A DNA stretch of 64,000 nt from Prevotella sp. (GTDB lineage Bacteria; Bacillota_I; Bacilli_A; ML615J-28; CAG-313): NCBI GenBank assembly GCA_023665755.1, contig JAMPDF010000001.1, positions 75,437-139,436 on the forward strand. The letters are read 5' to 3'. A model generated the notes under the pieces. The model did no database searches, was not told where the DNA came from, and worked only from the letters and a program-made list of their open reading frames with translations. Position 1 is the stretch's first letter, and each line of letters opens with the position of its first letter. Shown in pieces: positions 33,353 through 41,782 of the stretch. The translations under genes and the position numbers were made by a program.

Positions 33353-35186
33353 AGTTATCATCATCTAATTTCAATACGGCAAGGAAAGCCTCTTGAGGAA
33401 TTTCGACATTTCCTACTTGTTTCATCCGTTTTTTACCCTCTTTTTGTTTTTCTAAAAGTTTTTTCTTACGACTGACGTCTCCACCATAACACTTAGCCAA
33501 GACATCCTTACGAAGAGCTGCAACGTTTTCTCGGGCAATAATTTTCCCACCAACAGCAGCTTGAACAGGAATTTCAAATTGTTGACGAGGAATTAATCCT
33601 CGCAATTTTTGAACGAGAGATCGCCCTCTAGGATAAGCAAAATCTTTATGTACAATAGTGCTAAGTGCATCTACTTTTTCACCATTCAATAAAATGTCCA
33701 TCTTAACGAGTTTAGATTCTCGGTAATCAGATAGTTCATAATCCAAAGAAGCGTATCCTTTTGTTGACGATTTTAATCGATCAAAGAAATCATAAACAAT
33801 CTCAGATAAAGGAACATCATAATGAATAGAAACACGAGTTTCTTCAATATAGGTCATATCCACAAAAGTACCTCGTTTATTTTGACAAAGCTCCATAATT
33901 GCTCCAACATATTCATTAGGTACCATGATGGTAGCTTTGACATAAGGTTCTTCTATTTTCTTAATTTGTGTAAAATCAGGCATTTCACTAGGATTGTCCA
34001 CCGTAATTACTTGACCATTGGTCAGATGAACGTGGTATTCTACGCTAGGTGCAGTTGCAATTAAATCGATTTTAAATTCTCGCTCTATTCGCTCCTGAAT
34101 GACATCCATATGAAGTAAGCCTAAAAATCCAGTTCGAAAACCAAATCCAAGGGCTTGAGAAGTCTCTGGTTCAAAGACAAGAGCAGCATCATTCAGACGC
34201 AATTTTTCGAGTGCTTCTTTCAATTCTTCATATTTATTCGGTTCAATTGGATATAATCCACAATATACCATTGAATTCATTTGCCGATACCCTGGAAGTG
34301 GTGTTGTCGAACAATGCTCTAGTGTAGTAATAGTGTCACCAACATGAACAGTTTGAACTTCCTTAATGCTTGCGGCAATCCACCCAACATCGCCAGCTGT
34401 AAGATATTCACGCTTTTTTTCCTTTGGTGTGTTGACACCAAGTTCAACAACTTCATATACTGCACCTGTAGCCATCATTTTAATTTTATCTCCCTTTTGG
34501 ATGGTACCACTGATGACTCGAATGGAAGGAATAACACCTCGATAAGCATCATAATAAGAGTCAAAAATGAGTGCTTGAACAACCGTTTTTGGATCGCCTG
34601 TAGGAGCAGGAATCGTTTCAACAATTCGTTCTAATAAATCATCAACACCGATTCCTTCTTTGGCACTAGCTAAAATTGCATCAGATGCATCTAGTCCAAT
34701 CACATCTTCAACCTCTTTCTTTACGCGCTCAGGGTCTGCAGCAGGTAGATCAATTTTATTGATTAAAGTAATAATTTCTAAGTCATTATCTATTGCTAAA
34801 TAGACATTAGCAAGGGTTTGAGCTTCAATCCCTTGGGCTGCATCGACAACCAAAACTGCACCTTCACATGCGGCTAGACTACGGGATACTTCATAAGTAA
34901 AATCAACGTGTCCAGGTGTGTCAATTAGGTGGAAAATATATTCTTGACCATCCTTTGCCAAATAGTTTAGTTCAACTGCATTGAGTTTAATGGTAATTCC
35001 ACGTTCTCTTTCTAAATCCATAGAATCTAGCAATTGTTCCTTCATTTCCCTTATGTCCACTGTTTTCGTTTTTTCGAGAATCCGATCAGCGAGGGTACTT
35101 TTTCCATGATCAATATGGGCTATAATTGAAAAATTGCGAATTTTTTTCTGTCTTTCTAGTAATTCTATTTTATTTGGCACTGCCAT
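33351..35186 (-). CDS. lepA: Elongation factor 4 (LepA)
   Basis: A 611-aa translational GTPase that helps ribosomes during initiation or stalled elongation. The G domain has [17 protein letters not shown] and NKID motifs; domains II, III and V and the LepA-specific C-terminal domain (LMKGRRSLVQKL-like region, here [26 protein letters not shown]) follow. The start at 35186 ([10 protein letters not shown]) was preferred to 35207 because a GAAAGAGG site lies 8 nt upstream of it. Confidence 0.97.
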   Translation of the reverse strand: MAVPNKIELLERQKKIRNFSIIAHIDHGKSTLADRILEKTKTVDIREMKEQLLDSMDLERERGITIKLNAVELNYLAKDGQEYIFHLIDTPGHVDFTYEVSRSLAACEGAVLVVDAAQGIEAQTLANVYLAIDNDLEIITLINKIDLPAADPERVKKEVEDVIGLDASDAILASAKEGIGVDDLLERIVETIPAPTGDPKTVVQALIFDSYYDAYRGVIPSIRVISGTIQKGDKIKMMATGAVYEVVELGVNTPKEKKREYLTAGDVGWIAASIKEVQTVHVGDTITTLEHCSTTPLPGYRQMNSMVYCGLYPIEPNKYEELKEALEKLRLNDAALVFEPETSQALGFGFRTGFLGLLHMDVIQERIEREFKIDLIATAPSVEYHVHLTNGQVITVDNPSEMPDFTQIKKIEEPYVKATIMVPNEYVGAIMELCQNKRGTFVDMTYIEETRVSIHYDVPLSEIVYDFFDRLKSSTKGYASLDYELSDYRESKLVKMDILLNGEKVDALSTIVHKDFAYPRGRSLVQKLRGLIPRQQFEIPVQAAVGGKIIARENVAALRKDVLAKCYGGDVSRKKKLLEKQKEGKKRMKQVGNVEIPQEAFLAVLKLDDDN

Positions 35187-35292
35187 TTTATTATCCTCTT
35201 TCGTCATTTTTTAGCGTTTCAATTGATTACTCCCTCAAAAAAAAGAATTCATTCGCTTATACGAGGGCATTTTCACATTTTTTACTTTTTTC

Positions 35293-35321
35293 ATTATACA
35301 AGAATTTTCATATTTTTTCAA
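35293..35321 (-). promoter_or_regulatory. Promoter of lepA
   Basis: On the minus strand TTGAAA (35321-35316) and TATAAT (35298-35293) are 17 bp apart, giving a leader of about 100 nt that contains a possible GAGGG/CCCTC pairing. Confidence 0.8.
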
Positions 35322-35330
35322 GTAAATGAA

Positions 35331-35666
35331 TTATAATTTCATCGTTCGGTCTAGCGTGCGAAAATCCATATAAAATGTTTCTACTTGATGCCGACTTGCA
35401 ATTTCTTCGATTTTATTTTTTGCTGCTATATTTCCATAGATAATTTTTTTAACATCTACACTCATCAATAATTCTTCTAAATGCACTTGTGTATTGGATA
35501 CTAGGCCATATTCATTAATTACGCCAAATGGAATAATGATATCCGATGGTTCTTTAATTAGCTTGACATTACACATTTTATGAATTACAGTAACTCTTGA
35601 ATTGAATTGATATTTGCGAAGAAATTCTTGTAATCTAGTAGACATACTTCCTACTACTATCTTCAT
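35331..35666 (-). CDS. Hypothetical protein resembling the N-terminal domain of dipicolinate synthase A (tentative)
   Basis: A 111-aa soluble protein of mixed alpha/beta character with the good ribosome-binding site GGGGTGA. The central part (SDIIIPFGVINEYGLVSNT, then LLMSVDVKKIIYGNI) resembles the N-terminal, Rossmann-like domain of DpaA, the subunit of spore dipicolinate synthase that precedes its NADPH-binding domain. The dehydrogenase half (about 190 residues) is missing, and no dpaB is nearby. It stands alone between lepA and nrdG. The similarity is weak and seen by eye only; otherwise the protein is unassigned. Confidence 0.4.
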   Translation of the reverse strand: MKIVVGSMSTRLQEFLRKYQFNSRVTVIHKMCNVKLIKEPSDIIIPFGVINEYGLVSNTQVHLEELLMSVDVKKIIYGNIAAKNKIEEIASRHQVETFYMDFRTLDRTMKL

Positions 35667-35718
35667 ATTTTCACCCCATATTAATTTATGAAGTTTTTGT
35701 CATTCGGGAACGTCAAAG

Positions 35719-35751
35719 TAAAAACGCGATAAAATAAATTTACCGCGTTTT
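35719..35751 (-). terminator. Terminator of nrdD-nrdG
   Basis: On the minus strand AAAACGCG (35751-35744) pairs with CGCGTTTT (35728-35721), and further T follows. Confidence 0.75.
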
Positions 35752-35754
35752 CGT

Positions 35755-36258
35755 TTAGAAATATTTTTCAACAAGGCTTCCTTTAGCTCTTGTCGCTTGC
35801 AAATCAATAATTCGTTGATTGGTGCTTCCTCGATAAACTAGTGAAATATCTCTTTTATCAAGAACAAACCTTCCGTCAATTAAATAGTGGGCACGAGATA
35901 AAATTTCATCAATTTCTGGTTGATAGAAAGCACAAAGTTCTTCATAAGTATACCCTGTGAATAATAATATATTTTTTCGAGGGTATAAGGCTTGGTATGC
36001 ACGAATTAATTCAAGTACGGCAGGGGACTGAACAAATGGTTCACCACCGCTAATGGTCAATCCACTCATATAGGGATATTTTTTCATCTTTTCTATGAGG
36101 GCATTGACATCGACTAAATTTCCTTGATTAAAGTCATGTGTTTCAGGATTATGGCATCCTTTACAATGATGTGGACACCCTTGCGTAAAAACGACATAAC
36201 GAATACCTGGGCCATCTACAATTGATTCTTCAATTTCTCCAGCAAGACGAATTTTCAT
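35755..36258 (-). CDS. nrdG: Anaerobic ribonucleotide reductase activating protein
   Basis: A 167-aa radical SAM protein. The cluster motif is CPHHCKGC near residue 29, followed by SGGEPF. NrdG uses S-adenosylmethionine to create the glycyl radical on NrdD and is active only without oxygen. It starts 14 nt after the nrdD stop, forming an nrdD-nrdG operon. Confidence 0.96.
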   Translation of the reverse strand: MKIRLAGEIEESIVDGPGIRYVVFTQGCPHHCKGCHNPETHDFNQGNLVDVNALIEKMKKYPYMSGLTISGGEPFVQSPAVLELIRAYQALYPRKNILLFTGYTYEELCAFYQPEIDEILSRAHYLIDGRFVLDKRDISLVYRGSTNQRIIDLQATRAKGSLVEKYF

Positions 36259-36272
36259 ACAATTCTACCTTC

Positions 36273-38597
36273 TTAGTTGGTCTTCATATGTTTCACACGA
36301 TTTTCGACTTCATCGCGCTTAGCATCATTAAAGCGATCTAATGTTCCTACTAAATAACCTGTAATTCTTCTAATTCGTTCAAATGGTACATCATCTTCGG
36401 TTCTACCACACCCAGGACAAACATTATCAATAATACCATTATAACCACAAACGCTATCACGATCAACCGGATGATTCACAGCACCATAACCAATGCCTTC
36501 TTCCTTCATTGCTCGAACAATAGATTCGAATGCATCTAGATTTTTTGCTATATCACCATCAACCTCAATATATGAAATATGACCACCATTAGTTAAAGCA
36601 TGATATGGTGCCTCTTTTTTAATTTTTTCAAATACAGAAATTGGATAATATACCGGTATATGGAAAGAGTTAGTATAGAATTTATGATTGGTAATTCCTT
36701 CAATTTCGCCAAATAAGGATCTATCCATTTTGACAAATCTTCCAGATAATCCTTCGGCAGGTGTAGCAATTAATGAGAAATTCAATTTATATTTTTTTGA
36801 ATATTTGTCCATTTTATCGCGCATATGACCGATAATATCAAGCCCCAATTGTTGTGCTTCTTCACTTTCACCATGATGCACACCAATTAAAGCTTTCAAG
36901 GTTTCGGCTAAGCCAATGAACCCTACTGTGAGTGTACCATGTTTCAAAATTTCTGTCAATTTATCTTCCATTTTCAATCGGTCACTATCTAGCCAAATAC
37001 CTTGCCCCATTAAAAATGGGAAATTATACACTTGCTTATTTTGTTGAATTTCAAAACGCTCAAGTAACTGGGCTACACATAAATCAATCAATTTATCTAA
37101 TTGTTCATAAAATTTGCTAATGCGTTCAGCTACTTGTTTTACTTTCATTAGTTTTAAAGCAATACGAGGCAAATTGATTGAAGTAAAACTGAGATTACCA
37201 CGCCCTGTCACAATTTCACGCGTCGGATCATAGGTATTGCCAATGACTCTTGTACGACATCCCATATAAGCAGCCTCAGTTTGATAATCACCGGCTTTAT
37301 AATATTGTAAATTGAAAGGCGCGTCAATAAAAGAAAAATTAGGAAATAAGCGTTTGCCTGAACAAAGCATTGATTTTTTAAATAAATCATAGTTAGGATC
37401 TTCAGGATTATAATTAATACCTTCTTTGACTTTAAAGATTTGAATAGGGAAAATAGGCGTTTCACCATTGCCTAGTCCTTTCATTGTAGCATCTAGTAAA
37501 CAGTGCATAACCATTCGGCCTTCATCTGATGTATCAGTACCATAATTGAGCGAACTAAATGGTACTTGAGCACCAGCACGAGAATGCATTGTGTTTAAAT
37601 TATGAATCAATGCTTCCATAGCTTGATAAGTTGCATCTTCTGTGGCATCCATAGCAATACGAAGCGCTATGTCAAATTGCTTACCACTAATTGGTCCATA
37701 CTTTTCATTTACTGCAACATATACAGCTTCAGTCATTTTTTCATCATTCATCCGGATTTCATTTTGCTCTGCAACTTCAATTTGTGAAAATAACAATTTC
37801 ATTTCGTCACTGCTAACAGGTTGCCCACTGTAACGAAGCATATTGCATATTGCCTTCCTCAATTCTTTTTTATACGTCTTTCGAACACCAAGAGCCATAG
37901 CATAATCAAAATTAGGAATACTTTGACCACCATGTTGATCATTTTGATTAGCTTGAATGGCAATACAAGCAAGTGATGAATAACTCCTAATCCCATTAGG
38001 TTCACGTAAAAAGCCATCTCCAGTAGAAAAACCGCCCTTGAATAACTTGACAAGATCGATTTGACAACAAGTCATGGTCAAAGCATAAAAATCAAGATCA
38101 TGAATATGGATGTCACCATTTACATGAGCACTAGCAAATTCAGGCTTAATTAAATCATTCAAATAAAATTGTTTAGCAGATTCACTACCATATTTTAACA
38201 TCATTCCCATTGGTGTATCTGCATTGATATTCGCATTTTCACGTTTTGCATCTTCATCTTTAGAATCTTTAAAAGTAATATCATGAAGAGATTGCATCAA
38301 ATGTGTTTTTCTTTCTCTTACTTTTGTTCGTTCAGCACGATATTTGATGTAGGTCTTTGCTACTTCGACTTCCCCCATTTCGATCAATACGTTTTCAATA
38401 ATATTTTGAACATTTTCAACAGAAATGTAATTTTCATATTGTGCATTGATTTCTGCAATAACCTTTTCTGTAACAGTGGCTACGAGGGCAGGATCATCTT
38501 GTCCACAAGCAAGTTGGGCTTTATAGACTGCATTCTCAATTTTCTTTGCGTCAAATACCCTTTTTCGTCCGTCTCTTTTGATAATTTTTTTAACCAT
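36273..38597 (-). CDS. nrdD: Anaerobic (class III) ribonucleoside-triphosphate reductase
   Basis: A 774-aa glycyl-radical enzyme that reduces NTPs to dNTPs, using formate in typical members. An N-terminal ATP-cone (KKIIKRDGRKRVFDAKKIENAV) controls activity allosterically. The C-terminus has the zinc site (VCGYNGIIDNVCPGCGR) and the glycyl-radical loop RRITGYLVGTLDRFN. The start at 38597 was preferred because an AGGAGG site lies 8 nt upstream; an upstream TTG lies within that site's leader. Its presence points to anaerobic growth; no class I or II enzyme is in the window. Confidence 0.97.
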   Translation of the reverse strand: MVKKIIKRDGRKRVFDAKKIENAVYKAQLACGQDDPALVATVTEKVIAEINAQYENYISVENVQNIIENVLIEMGEVEVAKTYIKYRAERTKVRERKTHLMQSLHDITFKDSKDEDAKRENANINADTPMGMMLKYGSESAKQFYLNDLIKPEFASAHVNGDIHIHDLDFYALTMTCCQIDLVKLFKGGFSTGDGFLREPNGIRSYSSLACIAIQANQNDQHGGQSIPNFDYAMALGVRKTYKKELRKAICNMLRYSGQPVSSDEMKLLFSQIEVAEQNEIRMNDEKMTEAVYVAVNEKYGPISGKQFDIALRIAMDATEDATYQAMEALIHNLNTMHSRAGAQVPFSSLNYGTDTSDEGRMVMHCLLDATMKGLGNGETPIFPIQIFKVKEGINYNPEDPNYDLFKKSMLCSGKRLFPNFSFIDAPFNLQYYKAGDYQTEAAYMGCRTRVIGNTYDPTREIVTGRGNLSFTSINLPRIALKLMKVKQVAERISKFYEQLDKLIDLCVAQLLERFEIQQNKQVYNFPFLMGQGIWLDSDRLKMEDKLTEILKHGTLTVGFIGLAETLKALIGVHHGESEEAQQLGLDIIGHMRDKMDKYSKKYKLNFSLIATPAEGLSGRFVKMDRSLFGEIEGITNHKFYTNSFHIPVYYPISVFEKIKKEAPYHALTNGGHISYIEVDGDIAKNLDAFESIVRAMKEEGIGYGAVNHPVDRDSVCGYNGIIDNVCPGCGRTEDDVPFERIRRITGYLVGTLDRFNDAKRDEVENRVKHMKTN

Positions 38598-38638
38598 ACA
38601 TCTTTCCTCCTGCAAATATTTATTTCAAACTGTTCACA

Positions 38639-38667
38639 ATTATATTACAAAATGAATTGCCTTTCAA
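38639..38667 (-). promoter_or_regulatory. Promoter of nrdD-nrdG
   Basis: On the minus strand TTGAAA (38667-38662) and TATAAT (38644-38639) are 17 bp apart. A near-identical direct repeat (AATATTTATTTCAA around 38616 and AATATTTGTTTCAA around 38685) flanks the promoter. No canonical NrdR box was recognised. Confidence 0.72.
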
Positions 38668-38781
38668 CCAATTAACTAATGAAAATATTTGTTTCAACTT
38701 TCATCAAATTTTGCAAAAAAAGTAGCGTATTTGACTTGAAAAAAGGTTCCAAAAGTGTTATGTTTTAAATGGAGGAAAAAT

Positions 38782-39300
38782 ATGCCAATTCTCATTATTT
38801 TTATAACTTTATGTATTATTGCGGGATTCATATGGAGTAGTTTCTTGCCAAAAATTAAAAGAAAAAAAGCTATAGAGGCTTTTACCACATATCTTAATAA
38901 GTCAAATATGACCTATTCTCTTCAAGAAGGAAATCAACAATTTTACGATCTTTATTTAGAACTACAAGGTTCCGTTTATTACATCAAATTTCTGTTGTTA
39001 CCTTCTTATTCTGAAGTACAAATCAATAATAGGACAACTTGGGAAGTCAAATATGGTGCTGGAAAAACACCTGGAAAGGTACAACCCAAAAAACGATATT
39101 TGACAGAAATTGTTGATTTTATGAAAGCAGATATTGAAAGTACTGCTCAGAAAATCGTGATTCTTTCACCTAAGCCCAAAAAGATTGTCAAATATATTAA
39201 TGAATCAGAGATTGTTTTTGTCAAATCAACAACCGATGTATATGGTGCACATCTCATTGATGAAGGACAATTTCGTCTATTTAAAAATAAAAGCAAGTAG
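38782..39300 (+). CDS. Membrane-anchored hypothetical protein
   Basis: A 172-aa protein with one N-terminal transmembrane segment (residues about 2-22) and a cytoplasmic domain. That domain has a pattern of beta strands ending in QKIVILSPKPKKIVKYINESEIVFVKSTTDVYG, loosely reminiscent of the restriction-nuclease-like fold, but no catalytic motif is certain. It is the only plus-strand gene between 28.6 and 63.8 kb. The ATG at 38782 has a GGAGG site 6 nt upstream; a longer start at 38755 was rejected. A weak TTGAAA-17-TATGTT promoter precedes it. Function unknown. Confidence 0.72.
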   Translation: MPILIIFITLCIIAGFIWSSFLPKIKRKKAIEAFTTYLNKSNMTYSLQEGNQQFYDLYLELQGSVYYIKFLLLPSYSEVQINNRTTWEVKYGAGKTPGKVQPKKRYLTEIVDFMKADIESTAQKIVILSPKPKKIVKYINESEIVFVKSTTDVYGAHLIDEGQFRLFKNKSK

Positions 39301-39314
39301 TAATCTACTTGCTT
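39291..39314. terminator. Bidirectional terminator whose stem pairs two stop codons
   Basis: AAGCAAGTAG (39291-39300) and CTACTTGCTT (39305-39314) form a 10-bp stem with a TAAT loop. The plus-strand gene ends with the TAG at 39298-39300 and the convergent minus-strand gene ends with the TAG at 39307-39305, so both stops lie in the stem. T-runs follow on both strands. Confidence 0.85.
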
Positions 39315-40432
39315 TTTTGAGCCATTGAAAGAATAAATTCAGCAGCATTTAGTGTCGTCTTACTAGAGACATTTATTTCTTGCGCTTTTTTCATTTTTTC
39401 CATCTCAATTTCAGATTCAAGGAGTAATAATCCAGCATCTACCAACCCTTGTGCATGAGAAGCAGATACTGACATTCCTAGTGCATTGAAAAAGGCCAAA
39501 TTGGCATTTTCACATCCAGGTATAGGGAACGTATGAACTAAAGGAATTCTAGATGCAGCAGCTTCTGTTGTGGTTAAGCCACCAGGTTTTGTATAAATGA
39601 TATCAGCTGCTTTCATATATAAAGGCATTTCATTTGTATGTTTCAATAAAACAAATCGGGAGTCCTCTAAACAAATTTTGGACAATTTACGATAAACCTT
39701 TTGATTATTTCCGCAAATGACAACCAATTGAATATGACTAGCTTGAGGATGTTTCGAAAAAGTCTTCACTAATTTAGTCAAATTGCCAGCTCCCATACTC
39801 CCTCCTACTAACAAAGCCACTGATTGATCTAGTGGTAAATGCAATTTTTCCCTTGCTTCTTTTTTTGTAAAAGGAGTCAAAATTTTTGGACTAAAGGGAA
39901 TACCGAAAGGATGTAGTTTTTCTTTGTCCATACCTCTAGCAATGCATTCTTCTTGAAGGGCTGGATGAGGAACAATATAAGCATCGCAATCTGTTTCTTC
40001 CAAAAAAGGAATACAAGTATAATCAGTCATTACCATAATATGAGGTGGCAACATTATACCTGATCGCTTCATATAAGTAAGCGTCTCTGCAGGAAAAAGA
40101 TGAGTCATTACTACAACATCATAATGATGTTCATTTAAATAAGTCTCTAGATATTTGGCCATCTTCTTATTCACTAGATAGACTGGTGAATGTTCTGAAT
40201 GTTTACTTACGAACATTCCAATTCGATATGCTGCCCCAAATAACTTGGGTGCTCTTTGAACTGTTTTTATATACGTATTAGCCACTCGCTTTGCTACTTT
40301 CTCTCCAGCAAGTTGTAAATAATCAAACACAAAAGCCGTATGTCCCATTTGTTCAAATTGTTCTTTTAAAGCATTGGCACAGGCATCATGTCCTCCCCCA
40401 GTTTTACAAGATAATAATAATATATTCATCAT
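39305..40432 (-). CDS. UgtP/MGDG-synthase-like diacylglycerol glycosyltransferase
   Basis: A 375-aa MurG-like (GT28) glycosyltransferase. The N-terminal half is the MGDG-synthase domain (SCKTGGGHDACANALKEQF, then ANTYIKTVQRAPKLFGAAYRIG). The C-terminal donor-binding half has VGGSMGAGNL and KPGGLTTTEAAASRIPLV. Family members transfer glucose or galactose to diacylglycerol, making membrane glycolipids and lipoteichoic-acid anchors. It directly follows plsY and a MarR regulator, which fits a membrane-lipid operon. Sugar specificity is unknown. Confidence 0.9.
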   Translation of the reverse strand: MMNILLLSCKTGGGHDACANALKEQFEQMGHTAFVFDYLQLAGEKVAKRVANTYIKTVQRAPKLFGAAYRIGMFVSKHSEHSPVYLVNKKMAKYLETYLNEHHYDVVVMTHLFPAETLTYMKRSGIMLPPHIMVMTDYTCIPFLEETDCDAYIVPHPALQEECIARGMDKEKLHPFGIPFSPKILTPFTKKEAREKLHLPLDQSVALLVGGSMGAGNLTKLVKTFSKHPQASHIQLVVICGNNQKVYRKLSKICLEDSRFVLLKHTNEMPLYMKAADIIYTKPGGLTTTEAAASRIPLVHTFPIPGCENANLAFFNALGMSVSASHAQGLVDAGLLLLESEIEMEKMKKAQEINVSSKTTLNAAEFILSMAQKSK

Positions 40433-41071
40433 TTATTGTCGGAAAACCCATTGGATTTTTCTTTCCTCACTTTCTTTTAATGATTTTATATGTCTACAAA
40501 CTACAATAATTGCCATACAAGCACAACCAATTAGGATGAACCAATTGGCAATAAAGAAAAAGCTAGTGATGACAAAACCTCCATAAGTAACTATTGTACG
40601 CAAAGCATGTGGTTGAATAATAATGAGTGTTGAAAACAGAATGTACCAAATGGCAAGCGAAAAGCCTAATTTTAAATTTGGAAAAAGTCCAATCAAAACA
40701 CCAAAACTAGTGGCGATACATTTGCCACCATGATGAAACTTCTGATAAATAGGAAAAGCATGCCCGATAAGTGGAGTTACCATAATCAAACTAAAGCCAA
40801 TCCAATTTTCTTCTACAAAAAAGCGTGATAAATAGACAGGGAAAGCTCCTTTTGCCATATCAAGTAATAAACAAAGAATGCCACATCGGATACCGGCATT
40901 TTTAAAAGCATTCGTTGCACCTGGATTTCCATCATCTGTCTCTTGAATAATATCGATATGTTTTACCCATTTTGGAATCCAATATGCAAACATCAAACTT
41001 CCACATAAATAGCCAAAGATGCAAAAAAAGAGACAACTAACATATTGATTGTTGAATATAAAATTAATCAT
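40433..41071 (-). CDS. plsY: PlsY-family glycerol-3-phosphate acyltransferase
   Basis: A 212-aa integral membrane protein that would transfer acyl from acyl-phosphate to glycerol 3-phosphate, the first step of phospholipid synthesis. PlsY motifs are present: CGSLMFAYW near residue 24, DDGNPGATNAFKNAG, and HAFPIYQKFHHGGKCIATSFG. The first motif deviates from the usual GSIPFG and the third has HHGGK for FKGGK, so a diverged paralogue with another acceptor cannot be excluded. It sits between a MarR regulator and a diacylglycerol glycosyltransferase. Confidence 0.85.
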   Translation of the reverse strand: MINFIFNNQYVSCLFFCIFGYLCGSLMFAYWIPKWVKHIDIIQETDDGNPGATNAFKNAGIRCGILCLLLDMAKGAFPVYLSRFFVEENWIGFSLIMVTPLIGHAFPIYQKFHHGGKCIATSFGVLIGLFPNLKLGFSLAIWYILFSTLIIIQPHALRTIVTYGGFVITSFFFIANWFILIGCACMAIIVVCRHIKSLKESEERKIQWVFRQ

Positions 41072-41080
41072 ACATACTCC

Positions 41081-41506
41081 TTATTCAGCTAGTCTTTTGA
41101 GAATACGAATAAATTCGAGAGCATCTTGCTCACCTAATTTTTCTATTATATGTTCCAATTTTTGTGAAGTAGTTTTGATGATTTTTTCCGCCATTTTTCT
41201 TCCTTTTTCTGTTAATTGAATAATGCTTCTGCGTTTATCTACCCCATCTGTAGTGCGCTCAATCAATTGCTTTTTTTCAAGCGTTTTTAGAGTTGTAGCG
41301 ATTCTACCACTTGATAATTGTTGTATTTTCGATAACTCACTTGGAGTGATTTCTTTTTCCTTGGTCTGTTCGTAAGTATAAAGAGTTTGAAGAATTCCAT
41401 TTTCTCCTTGTTCAAAAGAATGCATTTCAGATAAAGGATGGTTCTTTTTCTTCAAAAGATAAATCAATTTGTAAACAAGTTCATTATTATTCATATATTT
41501 TTCCAT
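41081..41506 (-). CDS. MarR-family transcriptional regulator
   Basis: A 141-aa winged-helix regulator. The DNA-binding helices are in ITPSELSKIQQLSSGRIATTLKTLEKKQLIERTTDGVDKRRSIIQLTEKG, the classic MarR signature with the DKRR wing. It starts the operon with plsY and the glycosyltransferase (9 nt gap), so it may regulate membrane-lipid synthesis in the manner of FabT; that is inference from position. An in-frame ATG at 41494 is an alternative start. Confidence 0.9.
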   Translation of the reverse strand: MEKYMNNNELVYKLIYLLKKKNHPLSEMHSFEQGENGILQTLYTYEQTKEKEITPSELSKIQQLSSGRIATTLKTLEKKQLIERTTDGVDKRRSIIQLTEKGRKMAEKIIKTTSQKLEHIIEKLGEQDALEFIRILKRLAE

Positions 41507-41722
41507 TTACCTTTCACTAGAAGATATTTTATCAAAAAAGTTGAAAAATGTCAAATTGTTAAATAAAAAAGCGCTCTGCGCGCTCGAAAACTTTTTTTGC
41601 AAGTCTATATTCATTCAATCGCTACAATCATCATTTTCCTTTATTAGTAGTATGTTCTATATCTTGCTTTTTATACCATATATCATTTGGAATATATACA
41701 TATTTACAGTGATATGTATATA

Positions 41723-41756
41723 TAAAAAAACTGGTATTAGAATAATTCTAATACCA
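41723..41756 (-). terminator. Terminator of proS
   Basis: A 12-bp perfect stem around a single base (41732-41743 with 41745-41756; a tight loop will open a few pairs) is followed by TTTTTTTAT on the minus strand. Confidence 0.78.
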
Positions 41757-41782
41757 ATTTCATACAACAATTCTATATTTTA

